In this document: in pieces, positions 8,433-16,003 of the stretch
Numbering within the stretch: position 1 is the first letter of the stretch
Layout: each line of letters opens with the position of its first letter
Source of the DNA: Methylobacterium sp. WSM2598
GTDB taxonomy: Bacteria > Pseudomonadota > Alphaproteobacteria > Rhizobiales > Beijerinckiaceae
Assembly: GCF_000379105.1 (NCBI RefSeq)
Contig: NZ_KB900609.1
Location: 3,407,100 to 3,471,099 of the forward strand
Direction: 5' to 3'
DNA: 64,000 nt
The notes under the pieces: generated by a model
What the model saw: the letters and a program-made list of their open reading frames with translations, nothing else
Database searches by the model: none
What the model was told of the DNA's origin: nothing
Translations under genes and position numbers: made by a program

Positions 8433-8819
8433 TCAGTGCACCGGCTCGGCCGTTTTCATCCCCTTAAGCCGCTCGACGTTCTCGGCGGCCTGCTTCGCGC
8501 CCGGATCCGCCGAAGCCCGCGGCGGCTCGTCGAACATGTCGGCCTGGGCGTTCAGCCCGAGCTTCTCGCGGTAGTCGTCGAACGCGCGCAGGTAGTCGGC
8601 CCGGGCGGCCTCGTCCATCTTCCGCAGAGCGATCATCTGCTTGAAGGCCTTGCGGTGGACGCCGTGCGCCTCCTCCGCATCCTTGATGGCGGCGCCGAGC
8701 TCGCCCCGGCACTCGTCCATCTCGCCCTTGATGCCCTCGCACTTGCGCACGAGCGAATCGAGGACCTTCGGATTGATGCCGGTGTCCCCCCGACTCGCCT
8801 TGCCCATCTTCTCGGCCAC
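8433..8819 (-). CDS. Coiled-coil protein resembling GapR (DUF2312)
   Basis: A helical region (VRKCEGIKGEMDECRGELGA) is followed by HRKAFKQMIALRKMDEAARA and a short tail. The spacing of a long helix then a basic LRKMD-type segment is like GapR, the alphaproteobacterial protein that binds overtwisted AT-rich DNA ahead of replication forks. Its place in a replication operon fits. The resemblance is by eye and the protein is longer than typical GapR, so the call is tentative. Confidence 0.45.
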   Translation of the reverse strand: MAEKMGKASRGDTGINPKVLDSLVRKCEGIKGEMDECRGELGAAIKDAEEAHGVHRKAFKQMIALRKMDEAARADYLRAFDDYREKLGLNAQADMFDEPPRASADPGAKQAAENVERLKGMKTAEPVH

Positions 8820-8861
8820 AGCACTGCTCCACGTTGGGCGGCGCCGGGCCGCCGAGGTTAG

Positions 8862-9137
8862 TCAGGGATCGGTGAGGGCACCGGCGGGCAGGGCCGCGCA
8901 GCCGGCCGCCATTTCGGCGGCTTCCGCCCGCGCCCGCGCGCACTGCTGCGCGAGGTGCTCGACGGCCCAGAGCGGAAGGCGCCAGTCCTCGCCGAGCCGC
9001 GGGGCGGCCACCGCCAGCACGACGGCGCCGGCCTCGGCTCCGAGCGACACGGTCGCGGTGCCGCCGGCGGTGGTGATCCTCAGGCCGGCGCCGACCGCCT
9101 CGACATCGGCGAGCGGGATGGCGGCGAGGTCAGTCAC
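8862..9137 (-). CDS. Hypothetical protein (91 aa)
   Basis: A beta-rich first half (VGAGLRITTAGGTATVSLGA) is followed by a helical C-terminus. It overlaps the upstream gene by eight bases and is the second gene of the leftward operon. It is not recognised. Confidence 0.55.
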   Translation of the reverse strand: MTDLAAIPLADVEAVGAGLRITTAGGTATVSLGAEAGAVVLAVAAPRLGEDWRLPLWAVEHLAQQCARARAEAAEMAAGCAALPAGALTDP

Positions 9138-9543
9138 GGCTCATCGCCCCCGCGGGTCGACGCGGTCCGGCCGCCTCTCGCGCTCCCAGAGCCTCGGCCA
9201 CCACTCCCGCGGGATCGGGATCAGCCGCACCAGCAGCAGAGCGAGCCGCCACAACAACAGGGTGGCGAGGCCCGGTGATCGCCGCGGTGATCTCGATGTC
9301 ATGCTGGAGCGCCTGAAGCTGACGGTGCCGGGCGGTCTCGTAGGCGGCGGCGAGCGACACGTAGACGTCCGCCCAGATCCGCTTCGGGGCGCGGTAGCGG
9401 AGCGACCACACCGAGCCGTAGTTGACGCCCGCAAGCCGCGCGACGCGGCGGAGGGCGTTGTCCGTGTCGCCCGGCCCGCGGCTCTCCCACTGGACCATGC
9501 GGTCCAGCCAAGTCCGGGCTTCTGCGACCTGCGCAGTCGACAT
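9130..9543 (-). CDS. Hypothetical DNA-binding-like protein (137 aa), first gene of leftward operon
   Basis: The start is the ATG at 9543 (MSTAQVAEARTWLDRMVQWE). A helix-turn-helix-like segment is seen at ALRRVARLAGVNYGSVWSLR, about residues 29-48, followed by a basic region and helices. It is the promoter-proximal gene of the phage replication operon and could be an early regulator. No family is assigned. Confidence 0.55.
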   Translation of the reverse strand: MSTAQVAEARTWLDRMVQWESRGPGDTDNALRRVARLAGVNYGSVWSLRYRAPKRIWADVYVSLAAAYETARHRQLQALQHDIEITAAITGPRHPVVVAARSAAGAADPDPAGVVAEALGAREAAGPRRPAGAMSRD

Positions 9544-9564
9544 TGGCCTAACCCGTGAACATGT

Positions 9565-9605
9565 TTTGCACATCTGCAAATCCGTTCCTGTTCATCTTGG
9601 AACAG
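9565..9605. promoter_or_regulatory. Two inverted repeats upstream of the leftward phage operon
   Basis: TTTGCA-CATC-TGCAAA at 9565-9580 and CTGTTC-ATCTTG-GAACAG at 9588-9605 are both perfect inverted repeats, 22-62 bases upstream of the first leftward gene. Two different palindromes at an operon promoter suggest two regulators. Neither matches the TTGCC-N4-GGCAA operators found near 12.3 and 13.5 kb. Confidence 0.5.
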
Positions 9606-10128
9606 GTGAGAGGAGCTTGTAGATGGAGGTGGATCGGATACGCAGATACTACGGCGCGACCGGCTTTGCTTGCCGGCTGATGACGGTCGCGCAGGAACAG
9701 CAGATCCCGCTGGGAGACATGCAGGCTCGACCAGCGGGGCGCCTCGGCCGCGCTTCGGGCCGGCCGGAGCGGGCGAGCGTGGAAATCGGTCCCAAGAAGC
9801 CCCCTCTCCCGGTTGAGAGAGGGGGCAGTCGCTGGGACGACGCCCAAGGAGGGCAGTGCTCCGCCCGGGGAGTTGCATGCCGGGCAGGGCTTCGCAGCGC
9901 CGGCCATGCCAGCGCGAAAGGTCGAACCAAGATCGCAGGAGTCGGCGGTGTTGCGCCCGGTCCGGAGCGGATAGGGGCCGGTCGCTGCCGGACCGGGCGC
10001 ACCGCCGGATGGGCCAGGATTGCTGGACCGGCGATTCATGGTGGCGACGGCAATGCCCGCCACGCCGCGGACGCGCAGGTGCGCATATCCAGCTGGCGTG
10101 AGGCTGGCCCCATTGTGAGCGGCGGCAG
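9606..10128. other. Stretch without a convincing gene, containing a strong hairpin
   Basis: Long open frames exist on both strands, but their products are low-complexity and arginine/proline-rich. A leftward frame from an ATG at 10132 (MTAAAHNGASLTPAGYAHLR) overlaps the upstream small gene and may be real at its start. A 10-bp perfect hairpin, GCCCCCTCTC with an 8-base loop, lies at 9799-9826. It is not followed by a T-run, so it would be an imperfect terminator. Confidence 0.3.
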
Positions 10129-10278
10129 TCATGGCGCCACCCGGAACAGGATCACGCTCGGCCCGTGCCGCTCGACCGGGACGACCATCTCGGGCCGGAC
10201 GGCCATGACGAACCAGCCGAGCGCAGCGAACACGACGATGTGGGCGGCGAGGATGGGCGGGAGGTCGGAGGCGCGCAT
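10129..10278 (-). CDS. Small single-pass membrane protein (49 aa)
   Basis: The sequence starts MRASDLPPILAAHIVVFAAL and carries one hydrophobic helix at about residues 8-27, followed by a polar tail ending in LFRVAP. It starts one base from the stop of the neighbouring 95-aa gene. Small membrane proteins of this kind are common in phage early regions. The function is unknown. Confidence 0.45.
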   Translation of the reverse strand: MRASDLPPILAAHIVVFAALGWFVMAVRPEMVVPVERHGPSVILFRVAP

Positions 10279-10279
10279 G

Positions 10280-10567
10280 TCAGGGCACCTCGACGAGGCG
10301 CGGGCGGTCGCCGTCGGCGGAGAGCCTCCGCTCGCCGGGCGCGTGGACGGCGGCCATGCCGCGGAGCGGACGGGGACCGGGACGGATGCCGTGCGAGAGC
10401 GGCGCGCCGTCGCCGGGGCCGGTCGCGAGCGCGGCGATCAGCTGCGCCTTCTGCTCAGGCGTGAGCACGACCGTGGCGGCGGGGCCTGCCTCGGGGATGG
10501 CGAGGACCGGCGTGTTGCCGGCCCAGGAGAGTCGGATGGGTCCGATGTCCTGCACTGGGCGGGTCAT
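10280..10567 (-). CDS. Hypothetical protein (95 aa)
   Basis: The protein begins MTRPVQDIGPIRLSWAGNTP and has a helix at LTPEQKAQLIAALATG. Strand order and an immediate downstream membrane-protein gene suggest a short leftward operon. It is not recognised. Confidence 0.5.
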   Translation of the reverse strand: MTRPVQDIGPIRLSWAGNTPVLAIPEAGPAATVVLTPEQKAQLIAALATGPGDGAPLSHGIRPGPRPLRGMAAVHAPGERRLSADGDRPRLVEVP

Positions 10568-10674
10568 GCGGCGTCTCCCTTGCGGGTGGCCTGAGATGAC
10601 GCGAGCATAGTCAGGTGAGGGGCCGGGTAGCGGCCCGGCCCCTCTCGCAACTGCCCATGCCGAGGGAGGCGATC

Positions 10675-10953
10675 ATGAGCGGCCGCGAAGTGGATTCGGA
10701 GATGGCGCGAGGATCGCTCATCGCGATCCGCAGTCTTCTGCAGACACTTCTTTCCAAGATAGGACGCGAGCAGGGCGAGGCGGCCCTGAGGCGCCTCCGC
10801 ACTGCAACGGACGAGCGAGTAGACGCCGCAATTCATCGGATGTCCTGCGAGGATCGCGACTGGCGGGAGGCCGAGGTCACCAAACAGGTCTCGTCGGACG
10901 CCGAGGGGTTCCTCGACGACACGTTCGGGGCGGCGTTCGATTCCTTGCTGTAG
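10675..10953 (+). CDS. Hypothetical protein (92 aa)
   Basis: The start is the ATG at 10675 with GGGAGGCG seven bases upstream. The protein is helical and charged (LLQTLLSKIGREQGEAALRR). It lies between two leftward genes, and its 3' end overlaps an opposing frame (10833-11150) by 121 bases. Either the overlap is real or one of the two is not a gene. No family is recognised. Confidence 0.45.
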   Translation: MSGREVDSEMARGSLIAIRSLLQTLLSKIGREQGEAALRRLRTATDERVDAAIHRMSCEDRDWREAEVTKQVSSDAEGFLDDTFGAAFDSLL

Positions 10954-11150
10954 CGCCGGGGCCCGAGGTCGCGAACGCGGCCGGTCTCCAGGCAGGTGCC
11001 TGGGCGGCCGCCGGCGGCGAGAATGCGGCTGATCTCCGCGGTAATGGCCGACCGGCGAGCGTCGGTGGCGGCCCGAAGCGCATCCTCACGCGCCTCAATG
11101 CGCGCGTCGATCCGCCGGTCCAGCCAAGCGAGGAGGGCGCGGCGGATCAT
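10833..11150 (-). CDS. Hypothetical protein (105 aa), N-terminal helical
   Basis: The first 45 residues (MIRRALLAWLDRRIDARIEA, then a charged helix) look real, and the ATG overlaps the stop of the upstream gene by four bases. The C-terminal third lies antisense to the 92-aa gene and looks less protein-like, so the true 3' end or its integrity is uncertain. Confidence 0.4.
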   Translation of the reverse strand: MIRRALLAWLDRRIDARIEAREDALRAATDARRSAITAEISRILAAGGRPGTCLETGRVRDLGPRRYSKESNAAPNVSSRNPSASDETCLVTSASRQSRSSQDIR

Positions 11151-11368
11151 GCTGCGGCTCCCGTGCCGCGGCGGAACTCGGGCGGGATGAGCGTGAGGCG
11201 GAAGGCGAGTACGGCGAAGAGGGCGTCGCGTCGGTCCTCCGGCGAGATGCGCCACACGCGGAGAAGCTCCGCGAGTCGCTCGCCTGGCGTGTGATAAGAC
11301 AATGCTTCTGTGACATGGCGCTCAGCTGTCGCTATGTCTGCACGGACGGAGGACATTTCAGTGGGCAT
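11147..11368 (-). CDS. Hypothetical protein (73 aa)
   Basis: The helical protein reads VRADIATAERHVTEALSYHT then LFAVLAFRLTLIPPEF. Its 5' end slightly overlaps the divergent DUF4145 gene if the ATG at 11368 is used; the internal ATG at 11356 would reduce this only marginally. It is not recognised. Confidence 0.5.
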   Translation of the reverse strand: MPTEMSSVRADIATAERHVTEALSYHTPGERLAELLRVWRISPEDRRDALFAVLAFRLTLIPPEFRRGTGAAA

Positions 11369-12044
11369 ATTCTTAAGTTCCTGCCCTCATTGCAGCGCCG
11401 ATCACGTCTCCTTTAGAGTTGTTTTCGCCGAAGTGCCGCCATTGCGCGCCGGCGCAGTCAATATTCAAGATGTCCGTCGCGTAAGTGCCGGAGCGATATG
11501 TCCAGCATGCCATTTTAGTGTAGCTTTTCTTGCGCAATTTGCTAAAGAAATGCCTTACACAGAAGCTAAATCCCTCGTAACAAATTTCCTCGCTTCCCCT
11601 CACGCATCTGATACGTACGATCTTTTCGTGATCGCGACTTGGCCCGATCCACCGAAGCCACGCGTCCCGGACCACCTGCCACCCGGCACTGAACGCGCAC
11701 TCCAGCAGGCCGAGCGCGCGTTCTACCGCAAAGACACCGATGCGGCCGGGATGATGTATCGGCGCGCTCTCGAAACGGCGCTGAAGGCCAAGTTTCCCAA
11801 CGTCACTGGCACGCTCTACGCGCGGATCAAGGCGCTCGTGGATTCGCACGACCTCCCGCCCGCGATCGGCGAATGGGCGCACGAGGTGAGGATCATCGGC
11901 AACGATGCGGCCCATGAGGACGACTCGCTGAGCGAACGGGATATGACCGCGATGCGGGAGTTCACGGATGCCGTGCTGCGCTACGCCGTCACGCTGCCGG
12001 CCGAGATCGAACTGCGCCGGTTGAACACCGGGTCGCCGCCCTAA
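11361..12044 (+). CDS. DUF4145 domain-containing protein
   Basis: An N-terminal zinc-ribbon-like part has CPHC (residues 9-12) and ICPACHFSV. The C-terminal part carries the DUF4145 pattern: ERAFYRKDTDAAGMMYRRAL, then an arginine-rich helix and IGEWAHEVRIIGNDAAHEDD. DUF4145 is often found in restriction or defence proteins and as a stand-alone accessory gene. The GTG at 11361 is preferred because GGAGGA lies seven bases upstream. An ATG at 11334 is the alternative. Lower GC in the first 250 bases suggests a different origin from its neighbours. Confidence 0.75.
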   Translation: MGIFLSSCPHCSADHVSFRVVFAEVPPLRAGAVNIQDVRRVSAGAICPACHFSVAFLAQFAKEMPYTEAKSLVTNFLASPHASDTYDLFVIATWPDPPKPRVPDHLPPGTERALQQAERAFYRKDTDAAGMMYRRALETALKAKFPNVTGTLYARIKALVDSHDLPPAIGEWAHEVRIIGNDAAHEDDSLSERDMTAMREFTDAVLRYAVTLPAEIELRRLNTGSPP

Positions 12045-12073
12045 GGTGGCCAGAACTGAGCGATGCGCGCGCA

Positions 12074-12316
12074 TCACGGCCGCGCCTCCGCTGCACCCGG
12101 ATTCATCTCGGCGCCAGGTGGCACCGCTCGGTCGCGCAACAGGTCCGCAGCCGTGACTGCGCCGTCTGTCCCGGCCACGATCTTCCTAATCGTGGCGCCG
12201 CGCGGGTCTCGCTCGCCGCGAAGGATGCGCGTGATGGTGGATGCCGGCACGCCAATCCGCGCCGCGAAATTTGCGGGCTTGAGGTCGTGCGCAGAGAGGT
12301 AGGTCGCGAGATCCAT
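12074..12316 (-). CDS. XRE-family (Cro-like) regulator
   Basis: The 80-aa protein has a clear helix-turn-helix: LKPANFAARIGVPASTITRI followed by LRGERDPRGATIRKI, as in Cro/CI proteins. It is transcribed divergently from the CI-like repressor, with three palindromic operators between the two starts. This is the classic lambda-type switch arrangement, in which it would play the Cro role. Confidence 0.8.
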   Translation of the reverse strand: MDLATYLSAHDLKPANFAARIGVPASTITRILRGERDPRGATIRKIVAGTDGAVTAADLLRDRAVPPGAEMNPGAAEARP

Positions 12317-12327
12317 GCCTCATCAAT

Positions 12328-12414
12328 TTGCCATATGGCAAGGAAAGTCAAGCGTGATTTGCCAAAAGGCTCTGGAGGCCCGCGCGCGCTCTCCGCACTC
12401 TTGCCGTATGGCGC
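12328..12414. promoter_or_regulatory. Three operator sites in the cro/cI-like divergent promoter
   Basis: TTGCCATATGGCAA at 12328-12341 is a perfect palindrome 12 bases upstream of the Cro-like start. TTGCCAAAAGGCTC at 12359-12372 and TTGCCGTATGGCGC at 12401-12414 are one-sided matches, the last one covering the ATG of the CI-like gene. The consensus is TTGCC-N4-GGCAA. Their placement would let one or both regulators repress both promoters. Confidence 0.75.
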
Positions 12415-13106
12415 TTCCGGAATTGAAACGGCTGCGTGAGCAGCGGGGCTTGTCGCAGGAGGCGGTGGCGACCGCCGTCGGGCTGTCCGTGTCACAGATC
12501 TCGCGTATCGAGAGCGGGAAGCGCGATCCCGGCTTGACCGATTTGGAAAAAATGGCCGCGTTTTTCGGCGTTGCAGTTCAGGATATAGTAAATCCCTCCG
12601 CCGCGGCGTCTCCCGTCATCAGGGTGGGTCTGTTGCCTGTTCCAATCATTGGCCGCACTGCGGCCGGGGTGTTCCGCGAAGTTGTCGAGTTCGAGGACGC
12701 TGAACCGGAATATGTGTTTGAGCCGGAGGACGAGGACTATCCCAAGGCCCGCCGATTCGCGTTGTTGGTCGAGGGGGACAGCATGAACGCCTCTGATCCA
12801 CCGATACCGGACGGTTCGCGGGTCGTATGTGTGGACTTCGAGGCGACTGGCCAGCCCTTCACGGACGGCATGATCGTCGTCATTGAGCGGACGCGCGAGG
12901 GCGGCCACCTTCGCGAATGGTCAATCAAGGAAGTCGAGCTGCATGATGATGAGGTATGGTTCTGCCCGCGCTCGACGAACCTGCGACATAAGCCGATCAA
13001 GATAATGAATGACCCCTCTGACAAGGGCTGGACTTCGCTGGAGGTCATTGGACTTGTTCGCGAAGTCTCGCGAAGCGTACGCATCAAGACTGCGCGCAAG
13101 CGGTAA
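12408..13106 (+). CDS. CI/LexA-type repressor with S24 peptidase domain
   Basis: The N-terminal XRE helix-turn-helix is LREQRGLSQEAVATAVGLSV then SQISRIESGKRDPG. The C-terminal S24 domain has the catalytic serine in LVEGDSMNAS at about residue 125 and a candidate catalytic lysine in EWSIKEVELHDDEVWF at about residue 180. Such repressors keep the prophage silent and self-cleave when RecA is activated. The start at 12408 lies within an operator site, which implies autorepression at the level of initiation. Confidence 0.9.
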   Translation: MALPELKRLREQRGLSQEAVATAVGLSVSQISRIESGKRDPGLTDLEKMAAFFGVAVQDIVNPSAAASPVIRVGLLPVPIIGRTAAGVFREVVEFEDAEPEYVFEPEDEDYPKARRFALLVEGDSMNASDPPIPDGSRVVCVDFEATGQPFTDGMIVVIERTREGGHLREWSIKEVELHDDEVWFCPRSTNLRHKPIKIMNDPSDKGWTSLEVIGLVREVSRSVRIKTARKR

Positions 13107-13199
13107 GTTTCTGCACGTACGGCCTTTTCCCCGCTTTCCACCACAACTCACAATCGGCCCGGCGGGGCTGGACAACCAGGGGCAGTCTGAGAACAGAAT

Positions 13200-13511
13200 A
13201 TGAACATTCGTGTTGAGAGGGTCGACCGGATGTTCGATGAGGTTCCCACGATCCGCGCACGCTTCCTGATGCGCCTGCGCTGTCACAACTGTCACCACGT
13301 GACGAAACGAACCATCGAGTCGCCCGACCTCGAGGACGCGCCCGCCTGCGTCGAGGAGCTGCTGCAGAGCGCTTGGCTGCACCGACAGAGCTTCAGCTGC
13401 GCGGAGTGCGAGAACCCGGTCGCCACGCTGGTCAGCGTTCAGCAGGTGCCGCTGAACGATGTTGCGGCCGGTCGTGCGGGTGAAACTTGCCATATGGCAA
13501 ATACTGCTTGA
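13200..13511 (+). CDS. Hypothetical zinc-binding-like protein (103 aa)
   Basis: Two Cys pairs (MRLRCHNCHHVTKRT near residue 26 and FSCAECENPVATLV near residue 64) suggest a zinc ribbon. The fold is otherwise unknown. Its 3' end runs into the fourth operator palindrome, so that site is inside the coding sequence. Confidence 0.6.
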   Translation: MNIRVERVDRMFDEVPTIRARFLMRLRCHNCHHVTKRTIESPDLEDAPACVEELLQSAWLHRQSFSCAECENPVATLVSVQQVPLNDVAAGRAGETCHMANTA

Positions 13512-13533
13512 CGCCTAATTTGCCGTTTGGCAA
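13487..13533. promoter_or_regulatory. Two further operator palindromes ahead of the rightward operon
   Basis: TTGCCATATGGCAA (13487-13500) is identical to the operator at 12328. TTGCCGTTTGGCAA (13520-13533) is a perfect-arm variant. A TTGACG-like element at 13508-13513 lies between them, so a repressor bound here would block the promoter of the YdaS-like/YqaJ/RecT operon. This links lysogeny control to the rightward operon. Confidence 0.75.
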
Positions 13534-13574
13534 GTTGCCTCCATCGCCTCTCCCCGAAGCGATGGAGACCCGCA

Positions 13575-13862
13575 GTGCTCACCCGCCCCCAACCCGACCT
13601 GATCGCGATCCGCCGCCGCGCCCTCACGAGTCGCGAGCACGTCGCCCCCAGCCACCTCGACGAGCCGGCCTACCTGCGCACGCTCCGGGAGCGCCTGACC
13701 AAGTGGCCTGAGGAGGAGGAGCCGGCCAACGACCCGCTGCCGGCGGCACGGGAGCGGGACTGGCTCCGGATGGCGCTCCTGGTGCTCGCCGTCGCGATGC
13801 TGATCCTGTTGGTGGCGGCGAGCGGCCTGCGGGCCCGTCGGATCGATGGGGGCGTGCTGTGA
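13575..13862 (+). CDS. Small protein with C-terminal transmembrane helix (95 aa)
   Basis: A GTG at 13575 starts LTRPQPDLIAIRRRALTSRE; the hydrophobic helix LRMALLVLAVAMLILLVAAS lies near the C-terminus. It overlaps the next gene's GTG by four bases. It is the first gene after the operator pair. The function is unknown. Confidence 0.5.
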   Translation: MLTRPQPDLIAIRRRALTSREHVAPSHLDEPAYLRTLRERLTKWPEEEEPANDPLPAARERDWLRMALLVLAVAMLILLVAASGLRARRIDGGVL

Positions 13863-14482
13863 CGCGCCCCCGGTCGTCCCCACAGTCCGAGGCGCTTCAG
13901 CGCGCCATTACCGCGGCAGGCGGAGTGGTCCGCCTCGCAGACCGGATCGGGGTCCGGTATCCGGCCATCAGCCAGTGGGATCGCGTGCCGGCGCTCCGGG
14001 TGCTGGCGGTCGAGTCGGTCACGGGCATCTCGCGCTGCGAGCTTCGGCCCGACCTCTACCCCGCCGGAGACCAAGCGCCGGCAAGCAAACCGCCGCCGCG
14101 CACCTACGTGGCCGAGTTCGTGGACGCGGATGGTCAGCGCTGGTTGAGCGAGACGGCCGTGGACAACGGCTTCCCTGCAATCGCCGAACGACTGGCCGCC
14201 GACGAGTTGCAGGGCTTCGTCCTCCAGGCAGTCTACGAACTCGACCTGACCGACCCGCTCACGCCGGCCGCCCGCAACATGACCGCGGCCGTGCTCGGCC
14301 GGGTGGTCGACATGATCGACCAGGACGACGAGCGCGACGAGCTGCCGGCCAGCCTACAGGAGGCGGCGCGGCGGCATGGCGTGAAGGCCTGCGCCGAGAA
14401 GGCGCCGCGGGACTGCCGTGGTCTCGATTTCCTGGCTGAGAGCCGGGAGCAGTTCATCCTGCAGGTGCGGGGTGCCCTGTGA
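13859..14482 (+). CDS. YdaS/Cro-like DNA-binding protein with long C-terminal domain
   Basis: Residues 8-60 (SEALQRAITAAGGVVRLADR, VRYPAISQWDRVPALRVLAV, ISRCELRPDLYP) match the YdaS antitoxin-type helix-turn-helix. YdaS-like proteins replace CII or Cro in several phages. The remaining 140 residues are helical and not recognised. A GTG start at 13859 overlaps the upstream stop. Its position right after the operators fits an early regulator. Confidence 0.7.
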   Translation: MTRPRSSPQSEALQRAITAAGGVVRLADRIGVRYPAISQWDRVPALRVLAVESVTGISRCELRPDLYPAGDQAPASKPPPRTYVAEFVDADGQRWLSETAVDNGFPAIAERLAADELQGFVLQAVYELDLTDPLTPAARNMTAAVLGRVVDMIDQDDERDELPASLQEAARRHGVKACAEKAPRDCRGLDFLAESREQFILQVRGAL

Positions 14483-14763
14483 TGGTCGCCTCCGTCATCC
14501 GCCTCGACACGCGCCGTCCCGTCGACCCGGCCGCCCTCCCCGCTTTCGCGGGATTCCAGCAGCAGCTGCGCGCCGCGGCCGCCGCCGAGCAGGCGTGTGC
14601 GCTCGTGGTGATCGCTGACGACCTCGCCCGCCTCGAGGCACTCGCCGCCCAGGCGGACCCGAAGCTTGCCGAGCAGCTGCTCGACGTCCTGTCGCACGCA
14701 GCGGGCGTGATCGTCCCCGAACTCGACGCTGCGGCGTCGCACCTCCGGAGGGCCCGCTCGTGA
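14482..14763 (+). CDS. Hypothetical protein (93 aa)
   Basis: This alanine-rich helical protein (LPAFAGFQQQLRAAAAAEQA) starts at the ATG at 14482 or at the overlapping GTG at 14479. It is coupled to both neighbours by overlaps of one to four bases. It is not recognised. Confidence 0.55.
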   Translation: MVASVIRLDTRRPVDPAALPAFAGFQQQLRAAAAAEQACALVVIADDLARLEALAAQADPKLAEQLLDVLSHAAGVIVPELDAAASHLRRARS

Positions 14764-15062
14764 CGCTCACCGCCTCCCAGGCCGTCACGGCGGCCGCTCT
14801 CTACATGCTCGAGGCGCCGACGCCGCTCTGGCCGCGCTCGGCGAACAGCCGGTGCATCGCCGACGCCAATGGGCGTCCCCGGATTCAGATCCTCTGGAGC
14901 GGCCCGGGACGTGAGGCCGAGGACCACGCCCTGGCGCTGGTCATCTGCCGGATCCTCAACGAGGCCGCGGGCGCGGACATGACCGCGCTCGAGCACGCGG
15001 AGGCTGCGCGCGCCGAGACCGCGCACTTCCTGCGGCGCGTGGGCGCCCGGGCGGCGGAGTGA
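14760..15062 (+). CDS. Hypothetical protein (100 aa)
   Basis: The protein reads VTAAALYMLEAPTPLWPRSA then PGREAEDHALALVICRILNE. It has start and stop overlaps with both neighbours in the recombination operon. Not recognised. Confidence 0.55.
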   Translation: MTLTASQAVTAAALYMLEAPTPLWPRSANSRCIADANGRPRIQILWSGPGREAEDHALALVICRILNEAAGADMTALEHAEAARAETAHFLRRVGARAAE

Positions 15063-16003
15063 CGGCGGTGAAGGTCGAGCGGATCCCCTTCACCACCCGC
15101 GAGGCGTGGCTCGCCGCGCGCCGGCAGGACGTAACGGCTTCGGCCGCTGCCGCGCTGCTCGGGTGTCACCCGTTCACATCCGCCTATGCGCTCTGGGCCG
15201 AGAAGACGGGCCGCATCAGCGACGAAGCCGCGGACTCGGGCCCGCTGCGGCGCGGACGCTTGCTCGAGCCGGTCGCGGTTCAACTTCTCGCTGACGAGCG
15301 CCCGGGTTGGTGCATCCACTCGAACCGGGACTATTTCCGCGACCGGATCGCCCGGCTGGGCGCGACGCCGGACACGATCGTGAGGTGCCCGGAGCGCGGG
15401 CTCGGCACGGTCCAGATCAAGAGCGTCGAGCGGTCCGTCTTCGCCGCGAAGTGGCGGGACGCGGACACCCGCGAGGTCGAAGTCCCGCTCGCCTACGCGA
15501 TCCAGGCCATCACCGAGGCGCATCTGCTCGGCGCATCGTGGGCAGCGGTCGCGGCGCTGGTGGTGAGCCATGACATCGAACTCGCGATCCTCGACGTGCC
15601 GGTCCATCCCGGCGTCGTCGCACGCGTCCGCGAGGCCGTCGCCGAGTTCTGGGCGATGGTCGAGAGCGGCGACCGGCCCGATCCTGACTGGCGCCGCGAC
15701 GCCGCGCTCGCGGCGAGCCTGCACGGCGGCGACGGCTCCGCGCTCGACCTCTCGGGTGACAACGCTCTGCCGGCGCTCCTCGACGAGCGGACCGAGCTGA
15801 AGGCGCGCATCAAGGCCGACGAGGCCCGGGTCGCCGAGATCGATACCGAGATCCGCAGCAAGGTCGGCCTCGCCGCGCTCGCCATGCTGCCCGGCTGGAA
15901 GATCAGCCTGCGCGCCGTCGAGACCAAGGCCTACCAGGTCGCGGCGCGTGTCACCCGCCCCATCCGCATCACCCGGCTTCAGCAGAAGGATGCCGCCGCA
16001 TGA
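15059..16003 (+). CDS. YqaJ-family viral recombinase exonuclease
   Basis: The 314-aa protein has the family layout: WLAARRQDVTASAAAALLGC near residue 18, LRRGRLLEPVAVQLLADE near residue 63, and the PD-(D/E)XK catalytic core with GATPDTIV then GLGTVQIKSVERSVFAAKW (Asp...QIK) near residues 100-125. A C-terminal coiled region follows. YqaJ enzymes resect DNA ends to give single strands for the RecT annealase. The next gene is recT and overlaps by four bases, a standard pairing. Confidence 0.9.
   Translation: MTAVKVERIPFTTREAWLAARRQDVTASAAAALLGCHPFTSAYALWAEKTGRISDEAADSGPLRRGRLLEPVAVQLLADERPGWCIHSNRDYFRDRIARLGATPDTIVRCPERGLGTVQIKSVERSVFAAKWRDADTREVEVPLAYAIQAITEAHLLGASWAAVAALVVSHDIELAILDVPVHPGVVARVREAVAEFWAMVESGDRPDPDWRRDAALAASLHGGDGSALDLSGDNALPALLDERTELKARIKADEARVAEIDTEIRSKVGLAALAMLPGWKISLRAVETKAYQVAARVTRPIRITRLQQKDAAA

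Noticed and set aside
5160..9543. Chromosomal replication genes
   Set aside because: dnaB here lies among overlapping phage genes (phage initiator-like protein, MT-A70, RuvC-like) and next to a CI switch, integrase and recT, so it is element-borne.
9623..10594. Long rightward frame of 323 codons
   Set aside because: It is antisense to several coupled leftward genes, and its product is low-complexity without a ribosome site.
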